Assembly (NCBI RefSeq): GCF_001590905.1
Contig: NZ_BCTT01000010.1
Location: 62,001 to 126,000 of the forward strand
DNA length: 64,000 nucleotides
Direction: 5' to 3'
From: Serratia grimesii NBRC 13537
Lineage (GTDB): Bacteria > Pseudomonadota > Gammaproteobacteria > Enterobacterales > Enterobacteriaceae
Numbering within the stretch: position 1 is the stretch's first letter; each line of letters opens with the position of its first letter. Under the pieces are notes generated by a model, which worked only from the letters and a program-made list of their open reading frames with translations, ran no database searches and was not told the DNA's origin. Below, piece by piece: positions 50,583 to 59,699 of this stretch. A program made the translations under genes and the position numbers.

Positions 50583-51527
50583 ATGCTTTTGAAACAACAC
50601 GCTTTTCCACGCCGGTCCATTATTCGGTCGTGGACATGTTGCCGCCCTTTCGCACTGCTGTGCCTATTAGTGACCGTCAGTCTTACTAGCCATGCTGCGT
50701 TAGCGGAAAAAAAACTGCGCGTGGTGACCACCTTCACCATCATTCAAGACATCGCTCAAAACGTCGCCGGTGACGCTGCCGTGGTAGAGTCAATTACCAA
50801 ACCAGGCGCCGAAATCCACGATTATCAACCGACACCACGCGATATCGTCAAAGCGCAACATGCAGATCTTATTTTGTGGAACGGCATGAACCTGGAACGC
50901 TGGTTCCAACGTTTTTTCGAGAACATTAAACAAGTGCCCGCTGCCGTAGTGACTGAAGGCATCACCCCGCTCCCGATCCGTGAAGGCCCGTATAACGGCA
51001 ACCCGAATCCCCATGCCTGGATGTCCGCCACTAACGCGCTGGTATATGTCGAGAACATTCGCCAAGCATTGGTGCAACACGATCCCGCGAATGCAGAAAT
51101 CTATAACCGCAATGCCAAAACCTATGCGGCCAAAATTTCCGCGCTGGACGCCCCCTTACGCGAACGCCTGGCACGCATTCCCGAAGCTCAGCGCTGGCTG
51201 GTAACCAGTGAGGGTGCCTTTAGCTATCTGGCGAAAGACTACCAGTTAAAAGAAGTGTATCTGTGGCCCATCAATGCTGATGAGCAAGGCTCACCGCAGC
51301 AGGTTCGCCGAGTGATCGACGCCGTCCGCGCTCATCATATCCCTGTGGTATTCAGCGAAAGCACTATTTCTGACAAGCCAGCCAAACAGGTGGCGAAAGA
51401 AACCGGTGCAAAATATGGCGGCGTGCTGTACGTCGATTCGCTGTCCACTCAGGACGGGCCGGTCCCGACCTATATCGACCTGCTCAATGTTACCGTACAA
51501 ACCATCGCCAAAGGATTTGATCAATGA
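50583..51527 (+). CDS. yfeA: Periplasmic Mn/Fe-binding protein YfeA (SitA-like)
   Basis: This 314-residue cluster-9 solute-binding protein carries a long signal peptide (ending HAALAEKK). The metal site is complete: histidine in [10 protein letters not shown], histidine in NPNPHAWMS, glutamate in [13 protein letters not shown], aspartate in VLYVDSLS. The protein hands Mn(II) or Fe(II) to YfeCD. GGAGATGTCACC precedes the ATG. It overlaps yfeB by four bases. Confidence 0.94.
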   Translation: MLLKQHAFPRRSIIRSWTCCRPFALLCLLVTVSLTSHAALAEKKLRVVTTFTIIQDIAQNVAGDAAVVESITKPGAEIHDYQPTPRDIVKAQHADLILWNGMNLERWFQRFFENIKQVPAAVVTEGITPLPIREGPYNGNPNPHAWMSATNALVYVENIRQALVQHDPANAEIYNRNAKTYAAKISALDAPLRERLARIPEAQRWLVTSEGAFSYLAKDYQLKEVYLWPINADEQGSPQQVRRVIDAVRAHHIPVVFSESTISDKPAKQVAKETGAKYGGVLYVDSLSTQDGPVPTYIDLLNVTVQTIAKGFDQ

Positions 51528-52414
51528 CCACTGAGGTTTTTGTCCGCCCTGAGTTAAGCGTGGACGACGTTACCGTGACCTACAACAACGGTCATACCGC
51601 GATCCACAACGCCAGCTTCAGCTTAAGTGGCGGTGCAATCTGCGCGCTGGTTGGTGTCAACGGCAGTGGCAAGTCAACGCTATTCAAAAGCATCATGGGG
51701 CTGGTTCGCCCCACCACCGGCCGTGTGCAACTGAACGAGCAGCCGGTCGCGCAAGCACTGAAGAAAAATGTTATCGCCTACGTCCCACAAACCGAAGACG
51801 TCGACTGGAATTTCCCTGTGCTGGTGGAAGATGTGGTGATGATGGGCCGCTACGGCAAAATGAGCTTTCTGCGTATTCCGTCAAAGGAAGACCGGTTGCG
51901 CGTCGATAAAGCATTAGAGCGCGTTGGCCTGAGCGAATTGCGCACCCGCCAGATTGGCGAACTGTCCGGTGGCCAGAAGAAACGTGTTTTTCTGGCTCGG
52001 GCACTGGCCCAACAAGGCACTGTACTCCTATTGGATGAGCCTTTTACCGGTGTCGACGTCAAGACCGAAAACGCCATTATCGACCTGCTACGTGCACTGC
52101 GCGATGAAGGACACCTGATTTTGGTCTCAACCCACAATCTGGGCAGCGTGCCGGAATTTTGTGATCGGGTCATCCTGATTAACCGAACCGTGCTGGCCGC
52201 TGGGCCGACCGAAACCACCTTTACCCAGAGCAACCTGGAACAGGCTTTCGGCGGCGTATTACGTCATATCAACCTCTCAGGCCCAGATCTGCACGACGAT
52301 AACGACCCGCGTACCGTAACAGTATTGACCGACGACGAGCGCCCAGCGGTGTTCTATGGACATACCAAGAGCGATCCCCCCGCGCAGAGCCAGCCAAAGG
52401 AGAAACACCCCTGA
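51524..52414 (+). CDS. yfeB: Mn/Fe ABC transporter ATP-binding protein YfeB
   Basis: This 296-residue ATPase energises the metal importer. Walker A is GVNGSGKST, the Q-loop is in [13 protein letters not shown], the signature is [12 protein letters not shown], Walker B is [11 protein letters not shown] and the switch histidine is in STHNL. The tail after residue 245 is hydrophilic and of the kind seen in YfeB. It overlaps yfeA by four bases and yfeC by one. Confidence 0.95.
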   Translation: MTTEVFVRPELSVDDVTVTYNNGHTAIHNASFSLSGGAICALVGVNGSGKSTLFKSIMGLVRPTTGRVQLNEQPVAQALKKNVIAYVPQTEDVDWNFPVLVEDVVMMGRYGKMSFLRIPSKEDRLRVDKALERVGLSELRTRQIGELSGGQKKRVFLARALAQQGTVLLLDEPFTGVDVKTENAIIDLLRALRDEGHLILVSTHNLGSVPEFCDRVILINRTVLAAGPTETTFTQSNLEQAFGGVLRHINLSGPDLHDDNDPRTVTVLTDDERPAVFYGHTKSDPPAQSQPKEKHP

Positions 52415-53274
52415 TGCTGGAACTTCTGTTACAACCCTTCAGTTACAACTACATGGTCAAGGCCATTTGGGTTAGTGCTATCGTCGGTGCCGCTTGTGCA
52501 TTCCTTTCGGCCTACTTGATGTTGAAAGGCTGGTCACTGATGGGCGATGCGCTATCGCATTCCGTCGTGCCCGGTGTTGCAGGTGCTTATGCGCTTGGGC
52601 TGCCGTACGCTGCCGGCGCCTTCTTCACCGGAATGCTGGCCGCATTGGCCATGACGCTGGTACGTCACGTCACCCGCCTACGCGAAGACGCCATTATCGG
52701 TTTTATCTTTTCCACTTTCTTCGCCGTAGGCCTGCTGATCGTTTCGCTCAATCCAACGTCGGTTAACGTGCAATCCATTATCTTCGGCAACATTCTCGGT
52801 ATTGCTGACGAAGACGTATTGCAGGTCGAAATTATCATCGGTGTTTCTCTGCTGATTCTCTGTCTGGTATGGAAAGACTTGCTGGCCGTGTTCTTTGATG
52901 AAAACCACGCCGTGTCTATCGGCCTGTCACCGCTACGTTTGAAGATCCTGTTTTTCACGCTTCTCAGCGCCTGTACCGTCGCAGCATTGCAAACCGTTGG
53001 CGCAATTTTGGTGATTGCCATGGTGATCACACCAGGCGCCACCGCCTATCTGCTGACTGACCGTTTCAGCCGGTTGGTGATCATTGCCATCATTATCGGT
53101 GCCCTAACCAGTGGTCTCGGTGCATACCTGAGCTTCTTCCTCGACGGCGCGACCGGTGGCGTGATCGTAACCTTGCAAACGCTGGTGTTCCTGGCTGCAT
53201 TTTTCTTCGCGCCCAAACATGGCTTGCTGGCGTCCAAACGACGTGTGGCGCATGAACAGACCGGAGGCCACTGA
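52414..53274 (+). CDS. yfeC: Mn/Fe ABC transporter permease YfeC
   Basis: This 286-residue ABC-3-family permease with about eight membrane segments has the family block LMLKGWSLMGDALSHSVVPGVAGAYALGLP near residues 30-60. The later AALQTVGAILVIAMVITPGATAYLLTDRF contains the ATPase-contact loop. It forms a heterodimer with YfeD, with which it shares the same fold and about half its residues. Confidence 0.94.
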   Translation: MLELLLQPFSYNYMVKAIWVSAIVGAACAFLSAYLMLKGWSLMGDALSHSVVPGVAGAYALGLPYAAGAFFTGMLAALAMTLVRHVTRLREDAIIGFIFSTFFAVGLLIVSLNPTSVNVQSIIFGNILGIADEDVLQVEIIIGVSLLILCLVWKDLLAVFFDENHAVSIGLSPLRLKILFFTLLSACTVAALQTVGAILVIAMVITPGATAYLLTDRFSRLVIIAIIIGALTSGLGAYLSFFLDGATGGVIVTLQTLVFLAAFFFAPKHGLLASKRRVAHEQTGGH

Positions 53275-54134
53275 TGGAAACCTTGTATCAGCTGTTTAGC
53301 GAGCCTTTCGCCTATCCCTTTATGCAACGGGCGATCCTGGCCGCCATCGTGACCGGTGTCGTCTGTGCCGTTTTGTCCTGCTATTTGGTGCTTAAAGGCT
53401 GGTCCCTGATGGGCGATGCCATCTCACATGCGGTACTTCCCGGTATTGTGGTGGCTTTCGTGCTAGGCATTCCCGTGGTTATCGGCGCATTTTTTTCCGG
53501 CATTTTCTGCGCAGTGGCTACTGGTTACCTGAAAGAGAACAGTCGGGTGAAAGAAGACACAGTGATGGGCATCGTCTTTTCCGGCATGTTCGCCTTCGGA
53601 CTCGTACTGTTCTCCCGTGTCGATACCGATCAGCACCTGAGCCACATTCTATTCGGCAACATGCTGGGCATTACCAATGCAGAGCTAAAACAAACGTTGG
53701 TGATGGCCGGTATCACCCTGGTTGTGGTGTTGCTCAAACGCAAAGACCTGATGCTCTACTGTTTCGATCCTAACCATGCCAGAGTTATTGGCCTGCCAGT
53801 GAAGCTGCTACATTACGGCCTACTGTGTCTGCTGGCGCTGACCATTGTCGCTTCGCTACAGGCGGTGGGGGTGATTTTGGTGATTGCGATGCTGATTGCA
53901 CCGGGCATTATTGCCTTTATGCTGTGCCGCAGTTTCGATCGCATGCTGATCGTTGCCACGGTGGTGTCGGTATTCTCCTGCGTGCTAGGCACCTTGATCA
54001 GCTTCCACATCGATGGTGCCACAGGGCCCTGCATTGTGATCGTCCAGGCAATCTTGTTCGTTTTCGCCCTGCTCTACAGCAAACTTAAACCGTTACAACG
54101 TCACGAGGAAGGTTTGCTCAGCGAAAAACCCTAA
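53274..54134 (+). CDS. yfeD: Mn/Fe ABC transporter permease YfeD
   Basis: This 286-residue permease is paralogous to YfeC and the same length. Its matching blocks are LVLKGWSLMGDAISHAVLPGIVVAFVLGIP and ASLQAVGVILVIAMLIAPGIIAFMLCRSF. The ATG overlaps the yfeC stop by one base (TGATGG). It is the last gene of the operon, and a hairpin follows six bases after the stop. Confidence 0.94.
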   Translation: METLYQLFSEPFAYPFMQRAILAAIVTGVVCAVLSCYLVLKGWSLMGDAISHAVLPGIVVAFVLGIPVVIGAFFSGIFCAVATGYLKENSRVKEDTVMGIVFSGMFAFGLVLFSRVDTDQHLSHILFGNMLGITNAELKQTLVMAGITLVVVLLKRKDLMLYCFDPNHARVIGLPVKLLHYGLLCLLALTIVASLQAVGVILVIAMLIAPGIIAFMLCRSFDRMLIVATVVSVFSCVLGTLISFHIDGATGPCIVIVQAILFVFALLYSKLKPLQRHEEGLLSEKP

Positions 54135-54139
54135 AACAG

Positions 54140-54165
54140 GCGGCGGTGCAACATGGCACCGCCGC
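54140..54165. terminator. Shared terminator of yfeABCD and the acetyltransferase
   Basis: GCGGCGGTGC pairs perfectly with GCACCGCCGC around a six-base loop, followed by TTCTCTT. It lies between the two convergent stops. Confidence 0.75.
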
Positions 54166-54170
54166 TTCTC

Positions 54171-54620
54171 TTAGTGCTGCTGGTAGATATCCGGTCGAAC
54201 AATATGCCAAACAAAATCTTCGCGATTCACCGCTTCATAACCCACTTTTTTGTACAACCACGGCGCAGTGCCCGTCACCAACATAATCCGTCGTAACCGT
54301 TGCAGCACAGGGTGTTCCAACGTGCAATCCATCAGCCAACGCGCTAACCCCTGCCCCTGATAATCCGGGGAGACAAACACATCACACAAATAACCGAAAG
54401 TGGCGTAATCCGTCACCAGACGGGCAAAACCAATCTGTTGCTGCTGATGGTACAAACCGAAACACAGGCTGTTGTCGATTGACAGTTGCACCGTCTGCAC
54501 CGAGATACCACTCGCCCACGTTGAAGTGGTCAAAAAAGCATGCGTAAAGACGACATTTAAATCACGTTTATCACTGGTGATCAGGTATTCACCGCGCTGC
54601 CATTGCTGGTTTGACTCCAT
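54171..54620 (-). CDS. GNAT-family N-acetyltransferase
   Basis: This 149-residue single GNAT domain has FGYLCDVFVSPDYQGQGLARWLMDCTL, which carries beta4 and the acetyl-CoA pyrophosphate loop (Q-x-x-G-x-A, here QGQGLA). TAPWLYKKVGYEAV gives the conserved late tyrosine region. The substrate is unknown. It lies between convergent yfeD and divergent yniA, with no operon partner. Confidence 0.87.
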   Translation of the reverse strand: MESNQQWQRGEYLITSDKRDLNVVFTHAFLTTSTWASGISVQTVQLSIDNSLCFGLYHQQQQIGFARLVTDYATFGYLCDVFVSPDYQGQGLARWLMDCTLEHPVLQRLRRIMLVTGTAPWLYKKVGYEAVNREDFVWHIVRPDIYQQH

Positions 54621-54883
54621 TTGTTCTCATCTCATTGATAATGAAGACTATCTAAAGGTTCTACTGTCGCGACATATGCAATCAGCCTAATAAACATCTC
54701 TCTCATGTCACCAAGTTGCAACATGCACAGTGCTTAAATTAATCAATAGCGTATATACTTTGAGCAAACGCGGGTGGCGAGAAAATCGCCGATTGTTGGT
54801 GCCAGCTGTGCGCCAGGTCGTGTTTTCACAAGGCTAAAGACGCTAACCTAATGAATTCGCAGGCAGCACAGAGGGGGTGTACC

Positions 54884-55753
54884 ATGTGGCAAGCCGTTAG
54901 TCGTCTGTTAAGTGAACATCTTGGCAGCGCAGAAATTCGCGAAAGAATCGAACTGCCCGGGGGCGATATTCACCCGGCGTGGCGCGTGAGTTACGGTGAC
55001 AAGCAGGTCTTTGTCAAATGCGATGCGCGGGAATTGCTCCCCATCTTTACCGCTGAAGCCGACCAATTGGCATTACTGGCACGCAGTAAAACCGTGCGGG
55101 TACCTCAGGTGTACGGCGTTGGCAGCGATCGTGATTACAGTTTCCTACTACTGGAATACCACCCCCTTAAACCCTTTGACGCCCACGGCGCTTACTGTCT
55201 TGGCCAACAGCTGGCCTCTCTGCATAAGTGGAGTGAGCAACCGCAATTCGGCCTCGACTTCGACAACGATCTGTCGACTACCCCCCAACCCAATGCCTGG
55301 CAACGACGCTGGTCAGAGTTTTTTGCCGAACAACGCATTGGCTGGCAGTTACAAATGGCGGCGGAAAAAGGCATGACCTTTGGTGATATTGATGAAATTG
55401 TCGACATCGTCTATTTGCGGCTCCAACACCATCAGCCACAGCCTTCTCTGCTGCACGGCGATTTGTGGCCCGCTAACTGCGCTATGACCGCTGACGGTCC
55501 GCTGCTGTTTGATCCGGCCTGTTATTGGGGAGACAGAGAATGTGATTTGGCGATGCTGCCATTATATCCGGAGTTGCCACCGCAGATTTATGACGGCTAC
55601 CAGAGCGTATGGCCCTTAGAGAGCGGTTTTATCGAACGTCAGCCACTGTATCAGCTGTATTATCTGCTTAACCGTAGCAATCTGTTTGGTGGGCAGCATT
55701 TGGTCAGGGCTCAGCGCGCAGTGGATGTATTGTTGCATCCTGAACCACAGTAA
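54884..55753 (+). CDS. yniA: Fructosamine kinase-family protein YniA
   Basis: This 289-residue kinase-fold protein is close to E. coli YniA (MWQAVSRLLSEHLG at the start, NELPGG-type loop, FVKCDARELLPIFTAEADQLALL with the ATP lysine, SLLHGDLWPANCAM as the catalytic loop and LLFDPACYWGDRECDLAMLPL for metal binding). The family repairs glycated proteins by phosphorylating fructosamines. I start it at ATG 54884; ATG 54851 is in frame but adds eleven residues not in homologues. It is the first of the yniA-yniB-yniC-ydjM-tcyP order shared with E. coli. Confidence 0.95.
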   Translation: MWQAVSRLLSEHLGSAEIRERIELPGGDIHPAWRVSYGDKQVFVKCDARELLPIFTAEADQLALLARSKTVRVPQVYGVGSDRDYSFLLLEYHPLKPFDAHGAYCLGQQLASLHKWSEQPQFGLDFDNDLSTTPQPNAWQRRWSEFFAEQRIGWQLQMAAEKGMTFGDIDEIVDIVYLRLQHHQPQPSLLHGDLWPANCAMTADGPLLFDPACYWGDRECDLAMLPLYPELPPQIYDGYQSVWPLESGFIERQPLYQLYYLLNRSNLFGGQHLVRAQRAVDVLLHPEPQ

Positions 55754-55756
55754 CGT

Positions 55757-55780
55757 CAAGGCGCTGAACACAGCGCCTTG
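55757..55780. terminator. Shared terminator of yniA and yniB
   Basis: CAAGGCGCTG-AACA-CAGCGCCTTG is a perfect ten-base stem between two convergent stops, followed by TCTTC. Confidence 0.75.
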
Positions 55781-55793
55781 TCTTCATCTGGCT

Positions 55794-56354
55794 TCAAGCC
55801 GCGCCAGCCAACTGGCCGAGTAGCTTGATTACAAACCAGGCGATCACAGCAATCACCACCGGCAAAATGTAAAGCGGGAAGTATTGCAGCAAAATGGTGT
55901 GATGCGGCAGAGTGATACGTTCTTCCAGCTGCGCACGTGTATGGCCTTCGCTGCCCTTGGCCTGCTCGAGGATCATTTGATCCTCCAATCCTTCGCGAAT
56001 AAATTTCACCTGACGCGACATACGCGCGCCCGAAGCCTGGAGTGCCAGCCCGACAAAAATCAGAATATAAATGATGATGAACATCAGATTAGAACCACTG
56101 AACAAACTTTTCTCAACGTCCGGCACCGGCGAGTTATACCAAAAGATATTCAGAAACGACGTATTGAAGCGCACCATATCTACCATTACGTGAACGAAAT
56201 CCAGCATCACCGCATTAATGCCTTTCGTCTTTTCACTGTGCTGATACACAAACATCAACATAGAGATCAGCGTCGATAGCAATGCAGGGATGAAAACCAC
56301 CCAACCAAGAATACGTTTTATAATGGCGATCCGCCCAGCCTGTTGATACGTCAT
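55794..56354 (-). CDS. yniB: YniB family inner-membrane protein
   Basis: This 186-residue protein has three hydrophobic segments (about 15-37, 88-105 and 155-180) with a charged region at 110-145 (MSRQVKFIREGLEDQMILEQAKG). It corresponds to E. coli YniB by order and length. Function is unknown. Good AGGGGA precedes the ATG. It is convergent with yniA. Confidence 0.85.
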   Translation of the reverse strand: MTYQQAGRIAIIKRILGWVVFIPALLSTLISMLMFVYQHSEKTKGINAVMLDFVHVMVDMVRFNTSFLNIFWYNSPVPDVEKSLFSGSNLMFIIIYILIFVGLALQASGARMSRQVKFIREGLEDQMILEQAKGSEGHTRAQLEERITLPHHTILLQYFPLYILPVVIAVIAWFVIKLLGQLAGAA

Positions 56355-56549
56355 GTGTTCCCCTTGTAAGTGACGTAACCGTAATTGCCTAAGTCTACCT
56401 GTAGTTACTGAAGCTCGCCCATCGTTTTCTTCAGCGTTACTGTGCTACAAGCGTAGCCGGGATAATCCAAAGTCGACAGATTAATAGCGACCGCGCGTTA
56501 CCATTAAATCGTTATATAGTTAAATGAGTTCGTTTAGACGGGAGCCCGC

Positions 56550-57836
56550 ATGATTCGCCTGATTATCTTATTGCTGGGTGCGAAGGCACTGCACAGCCAG
56601 CGACGCATGTTGGTGCTGTTTGGCTGGTTTTGGATAGCTGTCGGTGCACTGATGCTGTTCGACGTTTTGCAGGACGGCCGCTCCGTACTGGCATTGGATG
56701 CACTGGCGGTACTGTTGGCGCTCGAAGGACTGGTGGCCATTTCCGCCGCACTGGTGGTTGGCTCCTCCGCCAGCCGCCCGGTATTGTTGAAGGGGCTCGG
56801 CTTCTTGTTTCTGGCCTTTCTAGTGCTGGACGTGCCAGCCGACGATAACATCGTCGCCACTCTGGTATTTGGCAGCGCGTTGCTGCTCGACGGTGCCGTG
56901 CGAATTGCCTCTTCCACGGTCATCCAACACAGCCGCTGGAAGACAGTCGCATTGGCAGGGGGTGGCGAAATCCTGCTTTCATTGATGATTTTTATCGGCT
57001 GGCCCGTACCTCACCGGATGACGGTGCCTTTTTGCCTCGGCGTGATGATTCTGCTTTCCGGTTGGGCACTGTTACGTATTGCCCGACGGTTAGAGACTTT
57101 TGCACTGAATAAGAACCACGAGCCAGCGCACCCCACGTCTTCGGGGACGGATGAAGCCACCCCACTCACCCTGTATATCTGGACGCCGATAGGTTCAGCA
57201 AAAGATGCCCGCCGACGTTACATCGTCGATCGCTACATCGCTGCCGTCGACGGCAACGGTAATATCTCTACCGGTCACGCCGCCCTGGCGCTGGCACCGG
57301 ACGTATATATCAGCCATTACCCGCTTAACGATATCAGCCAGTCTGCACAGGACTTTCGCCAGTTGCTGCATTCCGGCGAGAAAAACAACGTTGACGGCCG
57401 CTTTCTACCGGACTTGCAACAAGAAGTAGCAGCCTGGTGCCCACCGGACAAGAAAATTCAGTTCCATCGCTATAATCCCACGGCGCTACGCGCGTTCTGG
57501 CAGCGCTATCATCAGGACTCCACCTACAATCTGACCCGTCGTAACTGTTCCACCACGGTCATTTTGGCGCTCGACAGTGCACTGGAAGGCGTGCTGGGCG
57601 ATAAACATCTGTGGCGGCGCTTCCTGTTGCTGATACTCGATCCTAACTTGTGGATGCTCGCGGTCCTGCGTAGCCGTGGAGAAAGTATGACCTGGACACC
57701 GGGGTTGGTGCTGGATTATGCACGGATGCTACAGCAAGTTACCGAACGTCAACACCAGCGCTGGTGGCCAAAATTGCAAGACATGTGGCGGATTCTGCGC
57801 TACGGCAAAGCTCAACCGCGCAGGCAAAAGTTTTAG
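56550..57836 (+). CDS. HdeD-like membrane domain fused to a permuted papain-like domain
   Basis: This 428-residue protein has two unlike parts. Residues 1-175 hold about six hydrophobic segments in the repeated pattern of HdeD/DUF308 proteins. After a Ser/Thr/Pro linker (about 187-205) comes a soluble domain with GHAALAL (His243), YISHYP (His256) and, 77 residues later, RRNCSTTVILALDSAL (Cys333). Histidine before cysteine is the order of circularly permuted NlpC/P60-like folds (LRAT, YiiX, DUF4105 groups). A cysteine hydrolase or acyltransferase at the inner membrane is a plausible inference. It sits between yniB and yniC, where E. coli has no gene. GGGAG precedes the ATG. Confidence 0.75.
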   Translation: MIRLIILLLGAKALHSQRRMLVLFGWFWIAVGALMLFDVLQDGRSVLALDALAVLLALEGLVAISAALVVGSSASRPVLLKGLGFLFLAFLVLDVPADDNIVATLVFGSALLLDGAVRIASSTVIQHSRWKTVALAGGGEILLSLMIFIGWPVPHRMTVPFCLGVMILLSGWALLRIARRLETFALNKNHEPAHPTSSGTDEATPLTLYIWTPIGSAKDARRRYIVDRYIAAVDGNGNISTGHAALALAPDVYISHYPLNDISQSAQDFRQLLHSGEKNNVDGRFLPDLQQEVAAWCPPDKKIQFHRYNPTALRAFWQRYHQDSTYNLTRRNCSTTVILALDSALEGVLGDKHLWRRFLLLILDPNLWMLAVLRSRGESMTWTPGLVLDYARMLQQVTERQHQRWWPKLQDMWRILRYGKAQPRRQKF

Positions 57837-57900
57837 TCTCATCACGGGCGATGGTAAAGTGTCGGGCACATTCACCGGCGTCGGCAGGAGTTAACCGCTA

Positions 57901-58566
57901 ATGGCCTATTCGCAACGTATTGAAACCGCTATTTTTGATATGGACGGTTTATTGATTGATTCAGAACCGCTGTGGCTACAGGCGGAACTGGATATCTTTG
58001 GCGCACTGGGGCTGGATTTATCTGACCGCCACAAATTGCCAGATACCCTGGGTCTGCGCATCGATCTGGTGGTGAAAATGTGGTACCAAGCCATGCCGTG
58101 GCAAGGCGCTTCACAGGAAGAGGTTTCCAGCCGGATTATCGAGCGTGCCATCGAGTTAGTCCGTGAGAAACGGCCATTACTGCCGGGCGTACAGCAAGCG
58201 TTGGAGCTGTGCCGCAGTCTGGATCTGAATATCGGTTTGGCTTCGGCTTCGCCACTGCACATGCAGCAGCAGGTGCTGAAGATGTTTGATCTCGAAGGCT
58301 ACTTTGACCAACTGGTATCCGCCGAATATTTGCCTTACAGCAAACCGCATCCGGAGGTATATCTGATCGCCGCCGAACGCCTCGGCAGCGATCCGCTGCA
58401 CTGCATTACGCTGGAAGATTCATTTAACGGTATGATTGCCACCAAGGCCGCGAGAATGCGTTCAATTGTTATCCCAGCGCACGAATACCGGCACGATGCT
58501 CGCTGGACATTGGCGGATCATAAGCTGGAAAGTCTCGAACAGCTGACACCCGACCACCTGGCGTAA
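57901..58566 (+). CDS. yniC: HAD-family hexitol/2-deoxyhexose phosphatase YniC
   Basis: This 221-residue HAD-superfamily phosphatase corresponds to E. coli YniC (HxpB), which removes phosphate from 2-deoxyglucose 6-phosphate and hexitol phosphates. Motif I is FDMDGLLIDSEP with the nucleophilic first Asp, motif II is ASASPL, the motif III lysine is in YSKPHPE and motif IV is ITLEDSFNG. It follows the fusion protein by 64 bases, perhaps on the same transcript. A hairpin at 58571-58598 follows. Confidence 0.94.
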   Translation: MAYSQRIETAIFDMDGLLIDSEPLWLQAELDIFGALGLDLSDRHKLPDTLGLRIDLVVKMWYQAMPWQGASQEEVSSRIIERAIELVREKRPLLPGVQQALELCRSLDLNIGLASASPLHMQQQVLKMFDLEGYFDQLVSAEYLPYSKPHPEVYLIAAERLGSDPLHCITLEDSFNGMIATKAARMRSIVIPAHEYRHDARWTLADHKLESLEQLTPDHLA

Positions 58567-58570
58567 TCTT

Positions 58571-58598
58571 CATGGCATCGGTTTACCCCGATGCCATG
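58571..58598 (+). terminator. Hairpin after yniC
   Basis: CATGGCATCGG pairs perfectly with CCGATGCCATG around TTTACC. No T run follows directly. The rest of the gap to ydjM (58599-58928) holds no gene I can support. Confidence 0.6.
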
Positions 58599-58928
58599 AT
58601 GCATGTCTTTGCCCCACCTAAAACGCACCAGTTAATTTATAAAACCCGCCTTTCGTCATAAAATAAATAAAACGTTATTTCATTTTTATTGAGTTACTGT
58701 GCCGCCCTCTTTATGCTGGAGCAATAAGAAAGTACCGGGCGTTTGGCGCAGGCTGTCACTGCCACACACCCTAACCCTACCGCCCGGCGCTTTCTCCCGC
58801 GTTACAAACCCTGTCCTGGAAAAATGGCCGATAATTAATCATTGAGAGACAACAAGCCTTTGTAAAACCGGGTAAAATAAACAATTGGTTACAGGGTAAC
58901 TGCTTCCACTACTGGGAATTTTCCCATA

Positions 58929-58948
58929 TACTGGATAAATTAACAGTT
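58929..58948 (+). promoter_or_regulatory. LexA (SOS) box upstream of ydjM
   Basis: TACTGGATAAATTAACAGTT contains CTG-N10-CAG and matches the 20-base SOS consensus at most positions. It lies 19 bases before the ydjM ATG. E. coli ydjM is a known LexA target. Confidence 0.8.
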
Positions 58949-58967
58949 TATAAGCCGGAACAGCAGT

Positions 58968-59516
58968 ATGACCGCGGAAGGACATCTTATTTTCTCTGTC
59001 GCTTGCGCGATTTTCGCCAAGAAGGCCGAGGTAACACCGGAGCTGGCTACCGGCGACTGGTGGCATATCATCCCTGCCGCGCTGTTGACGTCATTACTCC
59101 CCGATATTGATCACCCCAAATCGGTGCTGGGCCAGCGCCTGCGCTGGATTGCCATTCCCATTTCACGCGCATTTGGCCACCGTGGCTTTACCCATAGCTT
59201 ACTGGCGATCGCGGGTGGGATGGCGTTGTTCCAGCTTGATGTACCGCGCAGCTGGCCTATCCCTCCCGATGTACTGCACGCTATGATCATTGGTTACTTC
59301 AGTCACCTGCTGGCAGATATGCTTACCCCTGCTGGTGTGCCCTTACTTTGGCCCTGCCGTTGGCGTTTTCGCTTGCCACTGCTCAATTCTCAGAAAGGCA
59401 ATCAACTTGAGCGTGCTCTGTGTCTATGCCTGGTGGCTTTCGCTATCTATTGGCAAGGCGGGTGCACCATCCCAGTGCAGTCATATTTTGAGCAAATAAA
59501 AAATATCAGACTGTGA
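58968..59516 (+). CDS. ydjM: LexA-controlled inner-membrane metal-dependent hydrolase family protein YdjM
   Basis: This 182-residue protein of the LexA-binding inner membrane hydrolase family (DUF457/YdjM) has four to five hydrophobic segments. The conserved polar motifs are LPDIDHPKS, FGHRGFTHSLL and GYFSHLLADMLTPAGVPLLWP, with the Asp and His residues that suggest a metal site in the membrane. No substrate is known. SOS induction follows from the upstream box. Only a weak ribosome-binding site (GGAACAGC) is seen. Confidence 0.9.
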   Translation: MTAEGHLIFSVACAIFAKKAEVTPELATGDWWHIIPAALLTSLLPDIDHPKSVLGQRLRWIAIPISRAFGHRGFTHSLLAIAGGMALFQLDVPRSWPIPPDVLHAMIIGYFSHLLADMLTPAGVPLLWPCRWRFRLPLLNSQKGNQLERALCLCLVAFAIYWQGGCTIPVQSYFEQIKNIRL

Positions 59517-59580
59517 TCACAAAAAAATGGCCACTTAATACCCATTAAGTACATTAATTAAACAAATTAATGCACGGAGT

Positions 59581-59604
59581 TATATCAAATTCCATTTGGA
59601 TATA
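59581..59604. repeat. Inverted repeat upstream of tcyP
   Basis: TATATC-AAAT-TCC-ATTT-G-GATATA is a 24-base dyad about 95 bases before tcyP. It could be a regulator site; CysB activates tcyP in E. coli, but CysB sites are poorly defined. Unassigned. Confidence 0.45.
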
Positions 59605-59699
59605 AGTGAGCCACTGCGCAAACTGTTACGATATTTAGTATTGCTACGCCATGGTGCATAGCCATTTTTATATAAGAAAAAATATTGGAGACATTGGGG

